Below the pieces are notes generated by a model, which was given only the letters and a program-made list of their open reading frames with translations, did no database searches and was not told the origin of the DNA. From positions 47,473,549 to 47,537,548 of the forward strand of contig CP136067.1 in the NCBI GenBank assembly GCA_032622095.1: a stretch of DNA of 64,000 bases. Direction: 5' to 3'. The stretch's first letter is position 1, and every line of letters starts with the position of its first letter. This stretch comes from Siphonodentalium dalli. Lineage: Eukaryota; Mollusca; Scaphopoda; Gadilida; Siphonodentaliidae. Both the position numbers and the translations under genes were made by a program. Below, in pieces: positions 21,780 through 32,700 of this stretch.

Positions 21780-24355
21780 AAAGTAAAATCCAAGATGGCT
21801 GCTGACGGCCATGTTTTCGGCCGAATGACCCCAAAATGAGTCGTTCCCATCTACATGTCATCGTTAACATCCATGCCAAATTTTATGACGATCAGACTAA
21901 AGGTACGACTTGTAGCCCATGCTAAAGAATTTAGTCATACAAAGAGTAAAATCCAAGATGGCTGCTGGCGGCCATGTTTTTTGGACAAATGACCCCAAAA
22001 TGACTCGTACCCATCCACATGTCATTGTTAACATCCAGGACAAATTTTATGATGATCAGACTAAAAGTACGACCTGTAGCCCGTGCTAAATGATTTAGTC
22101 ATACAAAGAGTAAAATCCAAGATGGCTGCTGGCGGCCATGTTTTTTGGCTGAATGACCTCAAAATGACTCGTTCCAATCTACATGTCATTGCTAACATCC
22201 ATGACAAATTTTATGATGATCAGATTAAAGGTACGACCTGTAGCCCGTGCTAAAGGATTTAGTCATACAAAGAGCAAAATCCAAGATGGCTGCTGCGGTC
22301 ATGTTTTGTGGCCGAATGACCCCAAAATTAATCGTTCCCATCTACATGTCAATATTAACATCCATGATAAATTTTATGATGATCAGACGAACAGTACGAC
22401 CTGGAGCCTGTGCTAATGGATTGAATTTTGAAATCAAAGATGGCCACTTGCGGCCATGTTTTTCATCCAAATGACCCCAAAATGACTCGTTCCCATCTAC
22501 ATTCCAATTTCAACAGCCACCAAAAATTTCATGATGATCAGACTCAAGGTACGACCTGTAGTCCGTGCTAAAGGATTTAGTCATACAAAGAGTAAAATCC
22601 AAGATGGCTTCTGGTGGCCATGTTTTTTGGCCGAATGACCCCAAAATGACCCGTTCCCATCTACATGTCATTATTAACATTCATGACAAATTTTATGATG
22701 ATCAGACTAAAAGTACGACATGTAGCCCGTGCTAAATGATTTAGTCATACAAAGAGTAAAATCCAAGATGGCTGCTGGCGGCCATGTTTTTTGGCCGAAT
22801 GACCTCAAAATGACTTGTTCCCATCTACATGTCATTGTTAACATCCATGACAAATTTTATGATGATCAGACTAAAGGTACGACCTGTAGCCTGTGCTAAA
22901 GGATCTAGTCATACAAAGAGTAAAATCCAAGATGGCTGCTGGCGGCCATGTTTTTTGGCCGAATGACCTCAAAATGACTCGTTCCCATCTACATGTCATT
23001 GTTATCATCCATGACAAATTTCATGATGATCAAACTAAAGGTACGACCTGTAGCCTGTGCTAATGGATTGAATTTTGAAATCAAAGATGGCCACTGGCGG
23101 CCATGTTTTTCATCCGAATCACCCCAAAATGACTCGTTCCCATCTACATTACAATTTCAAAAGCCATAACAAAATTTATGATGATCAGACTAAAAGTACG
23201 ACCTGTAGCCCGTGCTAAATGATTTTGTCATACAAAGAGTAAAATCCAAGATGGCTTCTGGTGGCCATGTTTTTTGGCCGAATGACCCCAAAATGACTCG
23301 TTCTCATCTACATGTCATTATTAACATTCATGACAAATTTTATGATGATCAGACTAAAAGTACGACCTGTAGCCCGTGCTAAATGATTTAGTCATACAAA
23401 GAGTAAAATCCAAGATGGCTGAAGGCGGCCATGTTTTTCGGCCGAATGACCCCAAAATGACTCGTTCCCATCCACATGTCATTGTTAACATCCATGACAA
23501 ATTTTATGATGATCAGACTAAAGGTACGACCTGTAGCCTGTGCTAAAGAATTTAGTCATACAAAGAGTAAAATCCAAGATGGCTGCTGGCGGCCATGTTT
23601 TTTGGCCGAATGACCCCAAAATTACTCGTTCCCATCTACATGTCATTGTTAACATCCATGACAAATTTAATGATGATCAGACGAACAGTACGACCTGTGG
23701 CCTGTGCTAATGGATTAAATTTTGAAATCAAAGATGGCTGCTGGTGGCCATGTTTTTTGTCCGAATGACCCCAAAACGACTCGTTCCCATCTACATTCTA
23801 ATTTCAACAGCCACGAAAAATTTCATGATGATCAGACTAAAGGTACGACCTGTAGCCCGTGCTAAAGGATTTAGTCATACAAAGAGTAAAATCCAAGATG
23901 GCTGCTGGCGGCCATGTTTTTTGCCCGAATGACCCAAAAAAGACTCGTTCCTATCTACATGTCATTGTTAACATCCATGACATATTTTATGATGATCTGA
24001 CCAAAGGTACGACCTGTAGCCCGTGTCAAAGGATTTAGTCATGCAAAGAGTAAAATCTAAGATGGCTGCCGGCGGCCATGTTTTTTGGCCAAATTACCCC
24101 AAAATTACTCGTTCCCATCTACATGTCAATATTAACATCCATGACAAATTTCATGACAATAAGACGAACGGTACAGCCTGTAGCCCGTGCTAATGGATTG
24201 AATTTTGAAATCCAAGATGGCCACTGGCGGCCATGTTTTTTTTTCCGAATGACCCCAAAATGACTCGTTCCCATCTACATGTCAATGTCAACATCCATGA
24301 CAAATTTCATAATAATCGGACCAAAGGTACGAACTGTAGCCCGTGCTAAAGGAAA
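21780..24355 (+). repeat. HINE-A tandem array 1, about 16 monomers
   Basis: There are two interleaved monomer types. Type A (about 164 bp) has GGATTTAGTCATACAAAGAG before the core; type B (about 152 bp) has GGATTGAATTTTGAAATC instead. Both continue with CAAGATGGCTGCTGGCGGCC, then CATGTTTTTTGGCCGAATGA, CTCGTTCCCATCTACATGTC, ATGATGATCAGAC and GTACGACCTGTAGCC. The core is an imperfect inverted repeat (AAGATGGC against GGCCATGTT). ORFs across it are repeat translations. Confidence 0.92.
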
Positions 24356-25990
24356 TTGTTGACGCATCACGCACACACACACGCACACACGGACGACGGA
24401 TACCAAGCCATGGCAATAGCTCAAACTTTACAAAGTAAAGTTGAGCTAATTATAAATAACATTTGTTTTACATCGTTCATAGCGCACACATGTATACTTC
24501 GTACTCATCCATGGCTCAAATTCATTCATTTGTTGCATATATTCTGTTGAGTATAATAGGAGATGGTCCCATATAAAGGGTTTCCGTTACTATGGCACAG
24601 CGTCCATGTAATGGCTTCATATATTCCCCTTGCTGATGATATGTTTGAGACATACAGGTACCTAAAGTCAATAGCAATCTATCATAAAAAGAATCTGACT
24701 GCAACGGGAGTTCGAGGGTTAAACAGAATACTGGTGAAAAGGTAGGTCAATTGAGCACAGTATGTTACCGGTACAGGGGAACCCTTTGAATTAAAAGCGC
24801 CAAAACTATAACGCAATGTTTGGTGTGCAGTCAAATAGAGACAATAATTGTAATTGTATACAGCGTAATACACATATGAAAATGTCGCGGTAACATCAAA
24901 GAATGCCGGACTGCAGAGTATGGATATTTTGTGCATGGGATTTCTGTGGATGAAACTACTCATGCTCGGAGATCCCGTGCAAAACATATCCCCCAATATG
25001 GCGATAAAGTCAAAGTACAGTCAATAATAGTTTGGGGCCCCCAAGCACAAACAACGACGCATGTGTCACATTTCCTGCCAAAACTCAATTATATTTCATA
25101 ACACGGGGGCTAAAACACTGTTCATAGCAGTGGTCCTAACTATAGTTGTTGGACTAATGCAGACTATTGAACAAGCTTTCCGAGTTTGAACGATTTCGCT
25201 ACCATTCCATTACGCCGCTATAACTATTCTCCAGTATGACGTCACAGCGCACAAATAGTTTTACGATTGACAGAATATATCCTTTCGGTTTCATTTTCAC
25301 GGAAGCTACATGTTGAAATCTTTGGAAATACTTAATTCAATTCTCCTTGCTAGGTGTTATTGGTCAATGCATAGACGCTTTTTAGTGTTAAAATATACAA
25401 TGTACCTGTCGGAATCTTATAAATTTGTAAACACTGTAACTCGTCCATTTATTTTGTCTTCAATCAGAAGGCGGTCTCACTTGCATAATTTTATGATCGA
25501 TGCTCTGGGTACCATGAACAGAATTAATGCACCCACGGAAATGATCAACTTGCATAATATTTGTAGCTTTGAATTGCATCTCAGGTGCAAGAAAATGACT
25601 ACTTTTCAGTGATAAATACCAAAATGTTCTCCAGACGGGACGAACCATGGGTCGCCCCGTCGAGTTATACGTTTCCCCAATACAGCTGAAATACGGACTC
25701 ATTTATTTCCCCCTGGCAGAAACCATGCATATGTGGTTGGATTTAGTGTACAGTCCCCCTTTAAAGTAGAGTTTTATATATTTATAGATTTTATGCATTT
25801 CATTGATTTTAAGTAGAATTTGTCATTGAATACTCCTCAGCAACAATAAACTTTCGGGTAATTTTATCAATTTTATCTGCTTGAACAAAGACAGTGCTTG
25901 AGGAACTGGCATGCTTTTCTGTGGAAGCGTTGCCATGGATATAATAAATATATATTGATACATTTTTAAATAGAACGACAGCCTTGACAT

Positions 25991-26098
25991 CTAAGATTTC
26001 ATCATTGGCGGAGGTTTCTTGCAGACTCCTTCGAAATAAGGATGTTGTAGTGCAGCTTTAGATGAGATTCTTTGGCTTGGTTCATACTTCAACATATC
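25991..26098 (-). CDS. CDK2: Cyclin-dependent kinase CDK2-like, terminal exon
   Basis: On the - strand the acceptor TTACATTACAG leads into DMLKYEPSQRISSKAALQHP, then YFEGVCKKPPPMMKS and TAG (25993-25991). This is the end of the kinase C-lobe; the invariant arginine of subdomain XI is the R in SQRISSKAAL. CDK2 has the equivalent MLxYDPxKRISAKAALxHP at its end. The frame is phase 0, continuing ELLS from the exon at 34204. The intron between them is 8.1 kb and holds the DIRS element in the same orientation. Confidence 0.93.
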   Translation of the reverse strand, partial: DMLKYEPSQRISSKAALQHPYFEGVCKKPPPMMKS

Positions 26099-26291
26099 CT
26101 GTAATGTAATCATAATGAGTGAGGAGATTCAGAAATACACTTACAGAATCCAGGGCTCGTATTCACCAGCTGGATTTATATATGCCAATGTACAGTAATG
26201 CCCTAAATAATCGACTCCTTAACCACAGCAGAATTATGGGTAATTCTTCAGGATTTAGTCGGAAATATCCTATTTTCATAAAGTATAATAG

Positions 26292-26560
26292 ATATTTCCT
26301 ACATAAGACACTTACACACTGAACTATTTGGTTATTCGCTTTGCGAGTATGAATAAACGTATAGGGAGAACCTTGCCTCTAGGTTACCAAACGGTACGAA
26401 ATTCTTCGGTACGGAAATTTTAACTTCCGGTTATACCGGAAGTTGCGAACCGGAAGTTATAATATTTGGTAACCGGATGTACCTTTTGTCTCTGGCCACG
26501 TGATCTTATCTATAAATTGGAATTTACAGGTAAGAATCAGTCTTTTTCTCGGTAGTGAGG
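26292..26560. repeat. DIRS left inverted terminal repeat
   Basis: Starts ATATTTCCTACATAAGACAC and ends AATCAGTCTTTTTCTC, inverted relative to 33087-33354. It contains TTCCGGTTATACCGGAA and further GGAAGTT/AACTTCC motifs. The left end of the element carries an extra 23 bases (26269-26291, CCTATTTTCATAAAG...) absent from the right end. Confidence 0.92.
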
Positions 26561-26608
26561 ACGATGAGCGAGTTGAGTGTGCGGGGTGGGCTGGGAGGGC
26601 CCTATGAG

Positions 26609-26696
26609 GTAAGTGTCTTATGTAGGAAATATCTATTATACTTTATGAAAATAGGATATTTCCTACAAAGACACGTTCCACACTGAACTATTTGGT
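26609..26696. repeat. DIRS internal complementary region (circle-junction copy)
   Basis: Bases 26609-26655 are the reverse complement of the left terminus 26269-26315. Bases 26656-26696 are the reverse complement of the right terminus 33314-33354. The two halves abut exactly where the left and right ends would meet in a circle. In DIRS-1 this region is the template used to complete the ends during replication. Confidence 0.93.
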
Positions 26697-26735
26697 AGAA
26701 TACGAGCCTAGGAGGTGGCCACGAGACGAAAGCAA

Positions 26736-27782
26736 CTAGGGGTGAATGATCTGTTGGGCCGCAACCAAGGGACCTAAACGATAAATGGAATTTTCATGTG
26801 TCTGTAGGTCACGAAGGTAGAAGGTGGCAAATGTAGAAGGTTGAGACCAATAAGCTGCGGTCATGATGTCCTTAAGAGCCACAGAGTTCCGGTAAGCCCA
26901 TGAGGAAGCTACTGCACGAACCTCATGAGCTCTAATATGCATGAGGTGTCGATGGTGAGGTGCAATATCCTCGTACGCCATGACTATGGTGCGCTTGATC
27001 CATCGGGCAATGGCCCGCGCAGAGATATCCAGAAATCTTGTGGTGAGGGGTAGAAACAGCCTGGTCTGCCCACGTCTCCTCGGTTTTGATCTGCGTAAGA
27101 ATATCTTAAGAGCTCTGACAGGACAAAGGTCTTGATCTGCAGACTGAGGTAGTGCTGGAATCCTAATGACAGCAGGATACTGGTTAGGTAATTGATTTTT
27201 GGCAAGAAAGCCAGGATGTGGGAGCAATTCAACAACATCATTGGATATGCGCAAACAACCTTCAGACACCGACAATGCATGAATTTCACTGACCCGCCGA
27301 GCAGAAGCAAAGGCTATAAGGAACACTGTCTTAAGAGTGAGATTGGTGTAAGAACAGAAGTTCAAAGGTTCAAAGAGTGAGCTGCCCAGAAATGTCAACA
27401 CCCATCCCAGATTCCACTGAGGAGAAAGGGAACGACTTCTGGGGCGAGAGAGGGAAAAACTAGCCATTAAGTCAGACAAAACATGGCAGTTACCTATCCA
27501 TTTAATTCCAACGTGTCGAAACGTACGTGACAACATGGAGCGATAACCCTTGATCGTGATTGGGGAGAGTTGTTTGTGGTCAAACAGGTATTGTAGAAAA
27601 TTGGCAAATGTTCTGCGTGATGGCTTTGCAAAATCAAGGTCCTTGGAAATGCACCAAGTTGTGTAAATAGCCCAGCGAGACTGATATACCTTCATAGTAG
27701 ACTGGCGCCTTGAGTGAGTAATGCTGTCCACGACAGCTCTGGAAAACCCCTGTCTTTGGAGACAGGACCGGACAAAAGACAT
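26736..27782 (-). CDS. DIRS tyrosine recombinase (integrase)
   Basis: From the methionine at 27782 the frame gives 348 residues. The N-terminal half (about 20-110) looks like the core-binding helical domain (STMKVYQSRWAIYTTWC, ITIKGYRSMLSRTFRHVG). The catalytic half has Arg163 (ASARRVSEIHAL), His286-x-x-Arg289 (HEVRAVASSWAY), Trp312 and the nucleophile Tyr322 (TFATFYLRDL). The complete R-H-R-W-Y set is therefore present. The start overlaps the end of the RT/MT frame by 91 bases in another frame, a DIRS feature. The same frame stays open to 29612, but that part is an overlap, and in places a displaced RT frame. Confidence 0.88.
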   Translation of the reverse strand: MSFVRSCLQRQGFSRAVVDSITHSRRQSTMKVYQSRWAIYTTWCISKDLDFAKPSRRTFANFLQYLFDHKQLSPITIKGYRSMLSRTFRHVGIKWIGNCHVLSDLMASFSLSRPRSRSLSPQWNLGWVLTFLGSSLFEPLNFCSYTNLTLKTVFLIAFASARRVSEIHALSVSEGCLRISNDVVELLPHPGFLAKNQLPNQYPAVIRIPALPQSADQDLCPVRALKIFLRRSKPRRRGQTRLFLPLTTRFLDISARAIARWIKRTIVMAYEDIAPHHRHLMHIRAHEVRAVASSWAYRNSVALKDIMTAAYWSQPSTFATFYLRDLQTHENSIYRLGPLVAAQQIIHP

Positions 27783-29764
27783 GCGTGAAGGCGGAGGCTG
27801 GCGGGATATGGATGCAGAACCAGAGGGTCGCCTTGCCCCAGCAGATCTGGGTTCGGAGGGAGTCTGAGCGGAGGGAATTGCAACAGAGGGCGCAACAGGG
27901 TGGTCCATGAGCGAACTGGGTCCAGGGGACATATCAGAATCATTTTGCAATGTGACGACATGATCTTTTGTAATAACCGAGGCACTAGAGCCGACGGAGG
28001 GAAGGCATATACGAACTTGTGGTCCCATGAGAGACACATCGCATCCACTGCCGAGGCTGTGGGATCCGGACAAGGAGAGACGAATATTGGAAGTTTCGCA
28101 TTGAAGCGGGTGGCGAACAAGTCCACCTCCGGCCGACCCCAAATTGAACAGATCTTCATGAAAATCTGGGCGTTCAGAGACCATTCTGTGGCAAGAACTT
28201 TCCCTTTTCGAGATAGAGCATCGGCTATGACATTCAATGATCCGGGTATATGTCGAATGGAAAGATTCATGTTGTGATGCTGGCACCAGTCCAGAATCTG
28301 GAGGGTCACGGCACACAACTGAGGTGAGTGTGTCCCCCCCTGTCTTTTGAGGTAACTGACCACAGTGGAATTGTCGGATAGTACCAAGATGCTGTGAGAG
28401 GCCAATATGAGGTGCCAATGTTGAAGAGCAAGAAGGACTGCTAGCAATTCCTTCACATTGATGTGTGAGGCCAGCATGGACAGAGGCCATTGGCCGGAAA
28501 CAGTTTGGTGCGATGGTAGTAAGACCGCACCCCAGCCCTGAAGGCTGGAGTCGGTTGTTATAGTCATTACTGGAGGAGGGGAATTCAAGGGAACCCCTTG
28601 CAGTAGCCAGTCCATCAGGGTCCACTGACGAAGGTGGCCCTTTATTGAGTCGATCACCGAGATCAATGTCTCCATATGATCGTAGGCCGGATTCCACTGA
28701 GAGAGAAGATATAGTTGTAGAGGTCGTAAGCGAGCCCGACCCAGAGGAATTAATTGGCATGCCGCATTGGCCATGCCCAGAAGGCGCATGAAGCCGCGGG
28801 CTGTGATGGTCTCCTGTTGGAGGCACCATCCGGCCTGTACCTGAAGCGTCACGGCCCTGGGTAGCGGAAGCGAAACCCGATTCAGTTGAGTTTGGAAATG
28901 CATACCCAGATGTGTGAATTCTTGCGAGGGAATCAGACTGGACTTTTCCAGGTTTATTAGAAATCCCAATTGAGACAAGAGAGCGAGTAGATCGTCTAAG
29001 TCCTGTGCTAACACTTCTGGATCGTTGTGGTTCAGATAAAGGTCGTCTAGGTACCCCCATGACCACCGACCGAGCAGTTCGTCGAAAGAAAGCGAGAACA
29101 GACTCCATAGTGCGGCAAAACGCACAAGGGCTCAGATTGAGCCCGAATGGAACCGTTCGATACTGGTATATAACACCTTGGTATGAGAACCGAAGGTAAC
29201 GACGAGAAGCGTGTTGGATCAAAATATGGGAATACGCGTCCTGAAGATCCACACTGACCGCACAGTCGCTGGAGTATCCATCGAGAAATGTGGGGGACTT
29301 AGGTATTTGTTGAGAGCTGAAAGGTCGATAACTGGTCGGAATTTTCCGTTGTTCTTTGGAACAATGAAAATTCGCGAGTAAAATCCGGGAGTGGTCACTT
29401 TGTCCACTATCTCCACAGCCTGTTTGTCTAGTAGAGCTAATATTTCCGTGTGCAACACCTGTGCCCGAACTGGGTCTTTGGGAATTGAGGTGTGCAAAGG
29501 ATGAGTCGTGACGGGGGGAGGGGAGTCGAAGACTAGGAAGAGGCCCCTCGATATGACATTTTCCAGCCAGGGATTGTGAATGAACAGTGGCTGCCATGCC
29601 TCCGCGTGACACGAAAGACTCCCCCCCACCGGTATACTTGCAGGCTGTGGATGGAATGTGTCAAAAACGAGGAGGAGCTCGTGGCTTGGCACGAGAATCC
29701 TTCTTAGGACGGCGAGGAGATCTGGATCTCTGGGGACCAGGAAATCCTGCAATGGAGGTAGCAT
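27692..29764 (-). pseudogene. DIRS reverse transcriptase / RNase H / MT-like polyprotein, frameshifted
   Basis: Three frames carry one RT. The N-terminal part (29764 to about 29281) holds the PGFYSRIFIVPKNNGKFRPV and DLSALNKYL motifs. The middle (about 29260 to 29100) has VDLQDAYSHI and FGLNLSPCAF. From 29125 a third frame has YLDDL (29053). So there are at least two frameshifts, near 29270 and 29100. Within the third frame (477 codons from 29125) RNase H residues are intact: D192 (TTDSS), E226 (KELL), D251 (LSDN), D302 (ADALSR). A segment with EVDLFATRFNAKLP and SAVDAMCLSW follows, typical of the DIRS methyltransferase-like domain. No active RT is expected without frameshifting. Confidence 0.9.
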
Positions 29765-32700
29765 GACTTACCATTTGTTGAGCATTAGCACGTAACTGAT
29801 GTTGCCGTGCTTCCACAGACACCGGGACGGACTGAGAGCGCGCAGGATATGAAAGTGGCTGAGCGAATCCCCGGTTTGGTGTCACTGAAGGTGTGGAGAG
29901 ACGCACCTTCTTTGTCGTCGAGTATGAACGGTCAGTGCTAGGACGTTTTCGGTTCAAGTTGGCTGAAGCCTGAGCGGAATGACGAGAGCCCCGATATTGA
30001 GCCTCGGAGGCCAAGGTGGTACGAATTTCGGCTACCTGGTTGTTGAACAGGGATTGCCCACCTAATGGCTGTCGGAGTAACCAATCGGTGTGATGTGGTC
30101 TCAAGACCCTGCTATTCTGCAGGGCAGCTGCCCTTCGCAACAATTCGAGATTATGGTTGATTAGCACAGCCGTGGACATGGCATGTGCAACCGACCTTGA
30201 CAATACTTTTGTTAAGTCCTTCATATCAGAAATTCGATCGGGATGTGCCCCCAAGAAAATGGCGGATGACGACAAATCAGCCAAAGATAGGATACGAATA
30301 ATATCACGACTTAGACCTTGTAATGTTGTAAGTGGCTGTATCCCCACCCAGATGCTGCCAGGCAGGGTTGCACCAATAGCATCAGCATCTGTATCCAGTC
30401 GAGTGGTATGATCCAAGATTATAGGAGCCCCATCAGAATTGTACGACGACCTTTGAAACCCTTGCGACGATTGTTGAACCGGAAGTGGAAGGTGAAAGCA
30501 TGTTTGATTGAACTGCAAATTCTTGCTATGGGACTCATCTTGTAATAATGTATTATAATGATTGAATGTATTTTCAACAAGAGGAGATTGCGGAAGTGAG
30601 CGCGGAGCGGCTTTACGCTCTTCAGCACCCAGCATGTTATCGATACTAGAAGATATGCGAGGTTTCATGACAGGTTTGGGAGGTGGACACGTCTCCTTTG
30701 GAAGAAGTTTATAAAGTAGACCAACTGTGTCCATAAAATCACGTTCTGCATGAACTTCATGATCCCCGGCCGACAATGCGGAACCACTGTCGGCTAGCGA
30801 ATCGTGCTCATCGTTGACAAAACCCTCGGACGCCATGAGATGCAGAGAAAGCACATCGGGATCAACGGCAGCAACAGAACAATCAACATCGGGCTGAGAT
30901 TCGGTACTTGAGGGAGGCCTACTCTGAGAATGGCTCGAACGCGGAACAAATTCTCGCGCATAAGGATTTAATTTGCTATTTCCTGCCCAATTGAACCCGG
31001 AAATCCTGGTGCACAATTAGATGCCCAGGGAGGAAAAGCAGCGCCCCAAGGCCAAAATGGCGGCGAAAAACAATTGGGAGGAGCCATTTGCATAGAGGAA
31101 GCCCCCCCACCGAAGCCCCCAAATGAAGGGTGTCCTGACTGGGCTGGCATAAATGAAGGTGACATACCACTGGCATCCCATGACGGCGGAGGAGCAGGCC
31201 TGGACGTATCGCTTGGGATGACGTTTCCAGGGGGACAAGACCGACCCTCGCAATGGAGTGGGCCACGGCGCCGTGGGGAAGTGTCAGAAGGCCAGGTGGC
31301 AGGTGCGCTTAGTGCGGCACGGGACATCGAGGCTTCCCCACCCAGAACAGCCTCCAAAGGCGCGGGTGCTTGTGTTCTGGAGGATTGGTTTCCCGAATCT
31401 CCGAGAACGGCACTCTGCCTCCCACAGTCTGCTGATGCATGACCAGGGGGGGGCCGAACTGGTCCTGCCCGTAAAGACTTGTGCGGATTGCTCTAGAGTA
31501 CTTAGGCCTAAAAAAAAAAATACGTTTGTTTCCGCTAACCCGACCGACCCTATTTTAAACCGCCGACCCTAAACTTTTTATTGCCATTGCAAAAACAAAA
31601 AAAATTGGACCAAAAAAAATAAAAAAAAATTTGGATTTAAGTTTTTTTTTTTTTTTATTTAGGTCCCAATTCATATCATAACAATATGCAAAACATTTAT
31701 ATATTTATATATATTGACATAAGAAATTTAAGTTTACAAAAAGATTTAAGTTTAACAGTTGGAACCATACTGTAAAGTATGTTTGGCTTTATCTAGCTTT
31801 CATCTGTGAAAACTTCAAATAATTTGAGTTCAGGTACGGTATGTTATCATTCAGCATTCAGACTTCAGTATTTCAATCAATTACAGCACAGGAACATTAA
31901 CAATTTGATCAAATCAACCTGGTTATCAAGTGGGATCTCATAATACCAAATGAAAAATTAACATAGAGATTAGTACCATATATAGTCATTACTACCTTAA
32001 TACATGTACATTGTTTCTGTACTACATGTACATGTAGGATTTCTGTATTACATGTACATGTAGTATATTATGTACGGTATGTGTCTCACTTGAATTTTAT
32101 AAAATAGCCTATTTATGAATTAGAGTGATGATGGCAAGTCTAATTTCAAGCAGGATAAGGCTTCCGATAAGCATAATCCATAGAACCAAAAGATATCTGA
32201 CAATAACTTATAAGCATTTCCAATCCATACATATATAAAAAGTTCCAAAGTTATGCTTGAGAAACTTGATAAAATTGACCTCTCTGTAAAATTCAAAATA
32301 CTGACTCAAAGAGCCTTAGATTAGCTCTAAATGCAATGGATTTTCAATAAATTTCCAGGGGAAGAACCCCCACCATCATCAGGGGGGTCACCCTTCCCAA
32401 ACATTCCTCCGATCAGGCCTTCAGGTTATGCCTTCGGCATATCATTGCCCAAAAACAGGTGTCCCCAAAAAATACCTAGATCATTCACTGAATGCGGAGA
32501 AGGTGATGTTGTGAAGCCATCCTTAAGAGATCGGTACAAGACGGTCACTCCAATATGTGAACAGTGCAGTGGTGCTGGAGTGACTCCAGTTGTCGCCAGA
32601 CCATATAGGAAATATTAGGATTATCAAAGACTATCTTAGTATATAGACTAGTATATATGTAAATATTAAAGCATATGTAAGATTGAATTGGAGTTTCTAG

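Larger units (their letters stand above)
20470..24448 (+). mobile_element. HINE-A copy 1 (Helitron-like, tandem-repeat core)
   Basis: Order: 5' end ATGAAAGTGTCAATGACACT, then TAGCTCAACTTGGAAAGGG, about 100 bases of single-copy sequence (split by the hAT at 20569), about 16 tandem monomers, a CACACACACGCACAC microsatellite, and a 3' hairpin TAGCTCAAACTTTAC/GTAAAGTTGAGCTA. The 5' subterminal TAGCTCAACTT is complementary to the 3' stem. There is no target duplication. This architecture matches nonautonomous Helentron-type elements with central repeats known from bivalves and insects. Family membership is inferred. Confidence 0.65.
20283..25760. mobile_element. 5.5 kb TTAA-flanked element carrying a Helitron-like insert
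   Basis: Ends AGGGGGACTATACACTAAAT and ATTTAGTGTACAGTCCCCCT, flanked by TTAA (20279-20282, 25761-25764). Sequence inside both ends also matches inverted (CATTTATGGGACCATCTCCT against the complement near 24563-24580). A 340 bp relative lies at 51286-51625. Most of the interior is the HINE-A insertion at 20470-24448. The remaining right part (24449-25760) has an ORF at 25310-25612 with no recognised domain. The right end lies 230 bases from the CDK2 stop codon. Confidence 0.7.

Noticed and set aside
22183-24263. ORFs of 60-80 residues (HVNINIHDKF, RPVARAKGFSHTKSK)
   Set aside because: The same peptides recur in every HINE-A array because the monomers are repeated; frames change between monomers and there is no start or splice context.
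21780-24355. Regularly spaced repeats that could suggest a CRISPR-like array
   Set aside because: The whole 152-164 bp unit is repeated, with no unique spacers between short repeats, in a spliced eukaryotic context. It is a tandem core of a Helitron-like element.
25310-25612. 100-residue ORF as a host exon
   Set aside because: Lies inside the 5.5 kb TTAA element, has no matching splice sites or family, and is overlapped by an equally long frame on the other strand.
27900-28277. + strand ORF of 125 residues
   Set aside because: Antisense shadow of the RNase H/MT region of DIRS.
27783-29612. Single 958-residue recombinase protein starting at 29612
   Set aside because: The upstream 610 codons mostly read in a frame that is not coding for RT/RNase H there; only the last 348 codons are recombinase. 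The long frame results from overlap.
31074-31572. Two + strand ORFs of 104-122 residues
   Set aside because: They are antisense to the Pro/Gly-rich part of the DIRS gag, whose sense frame fits the element better.
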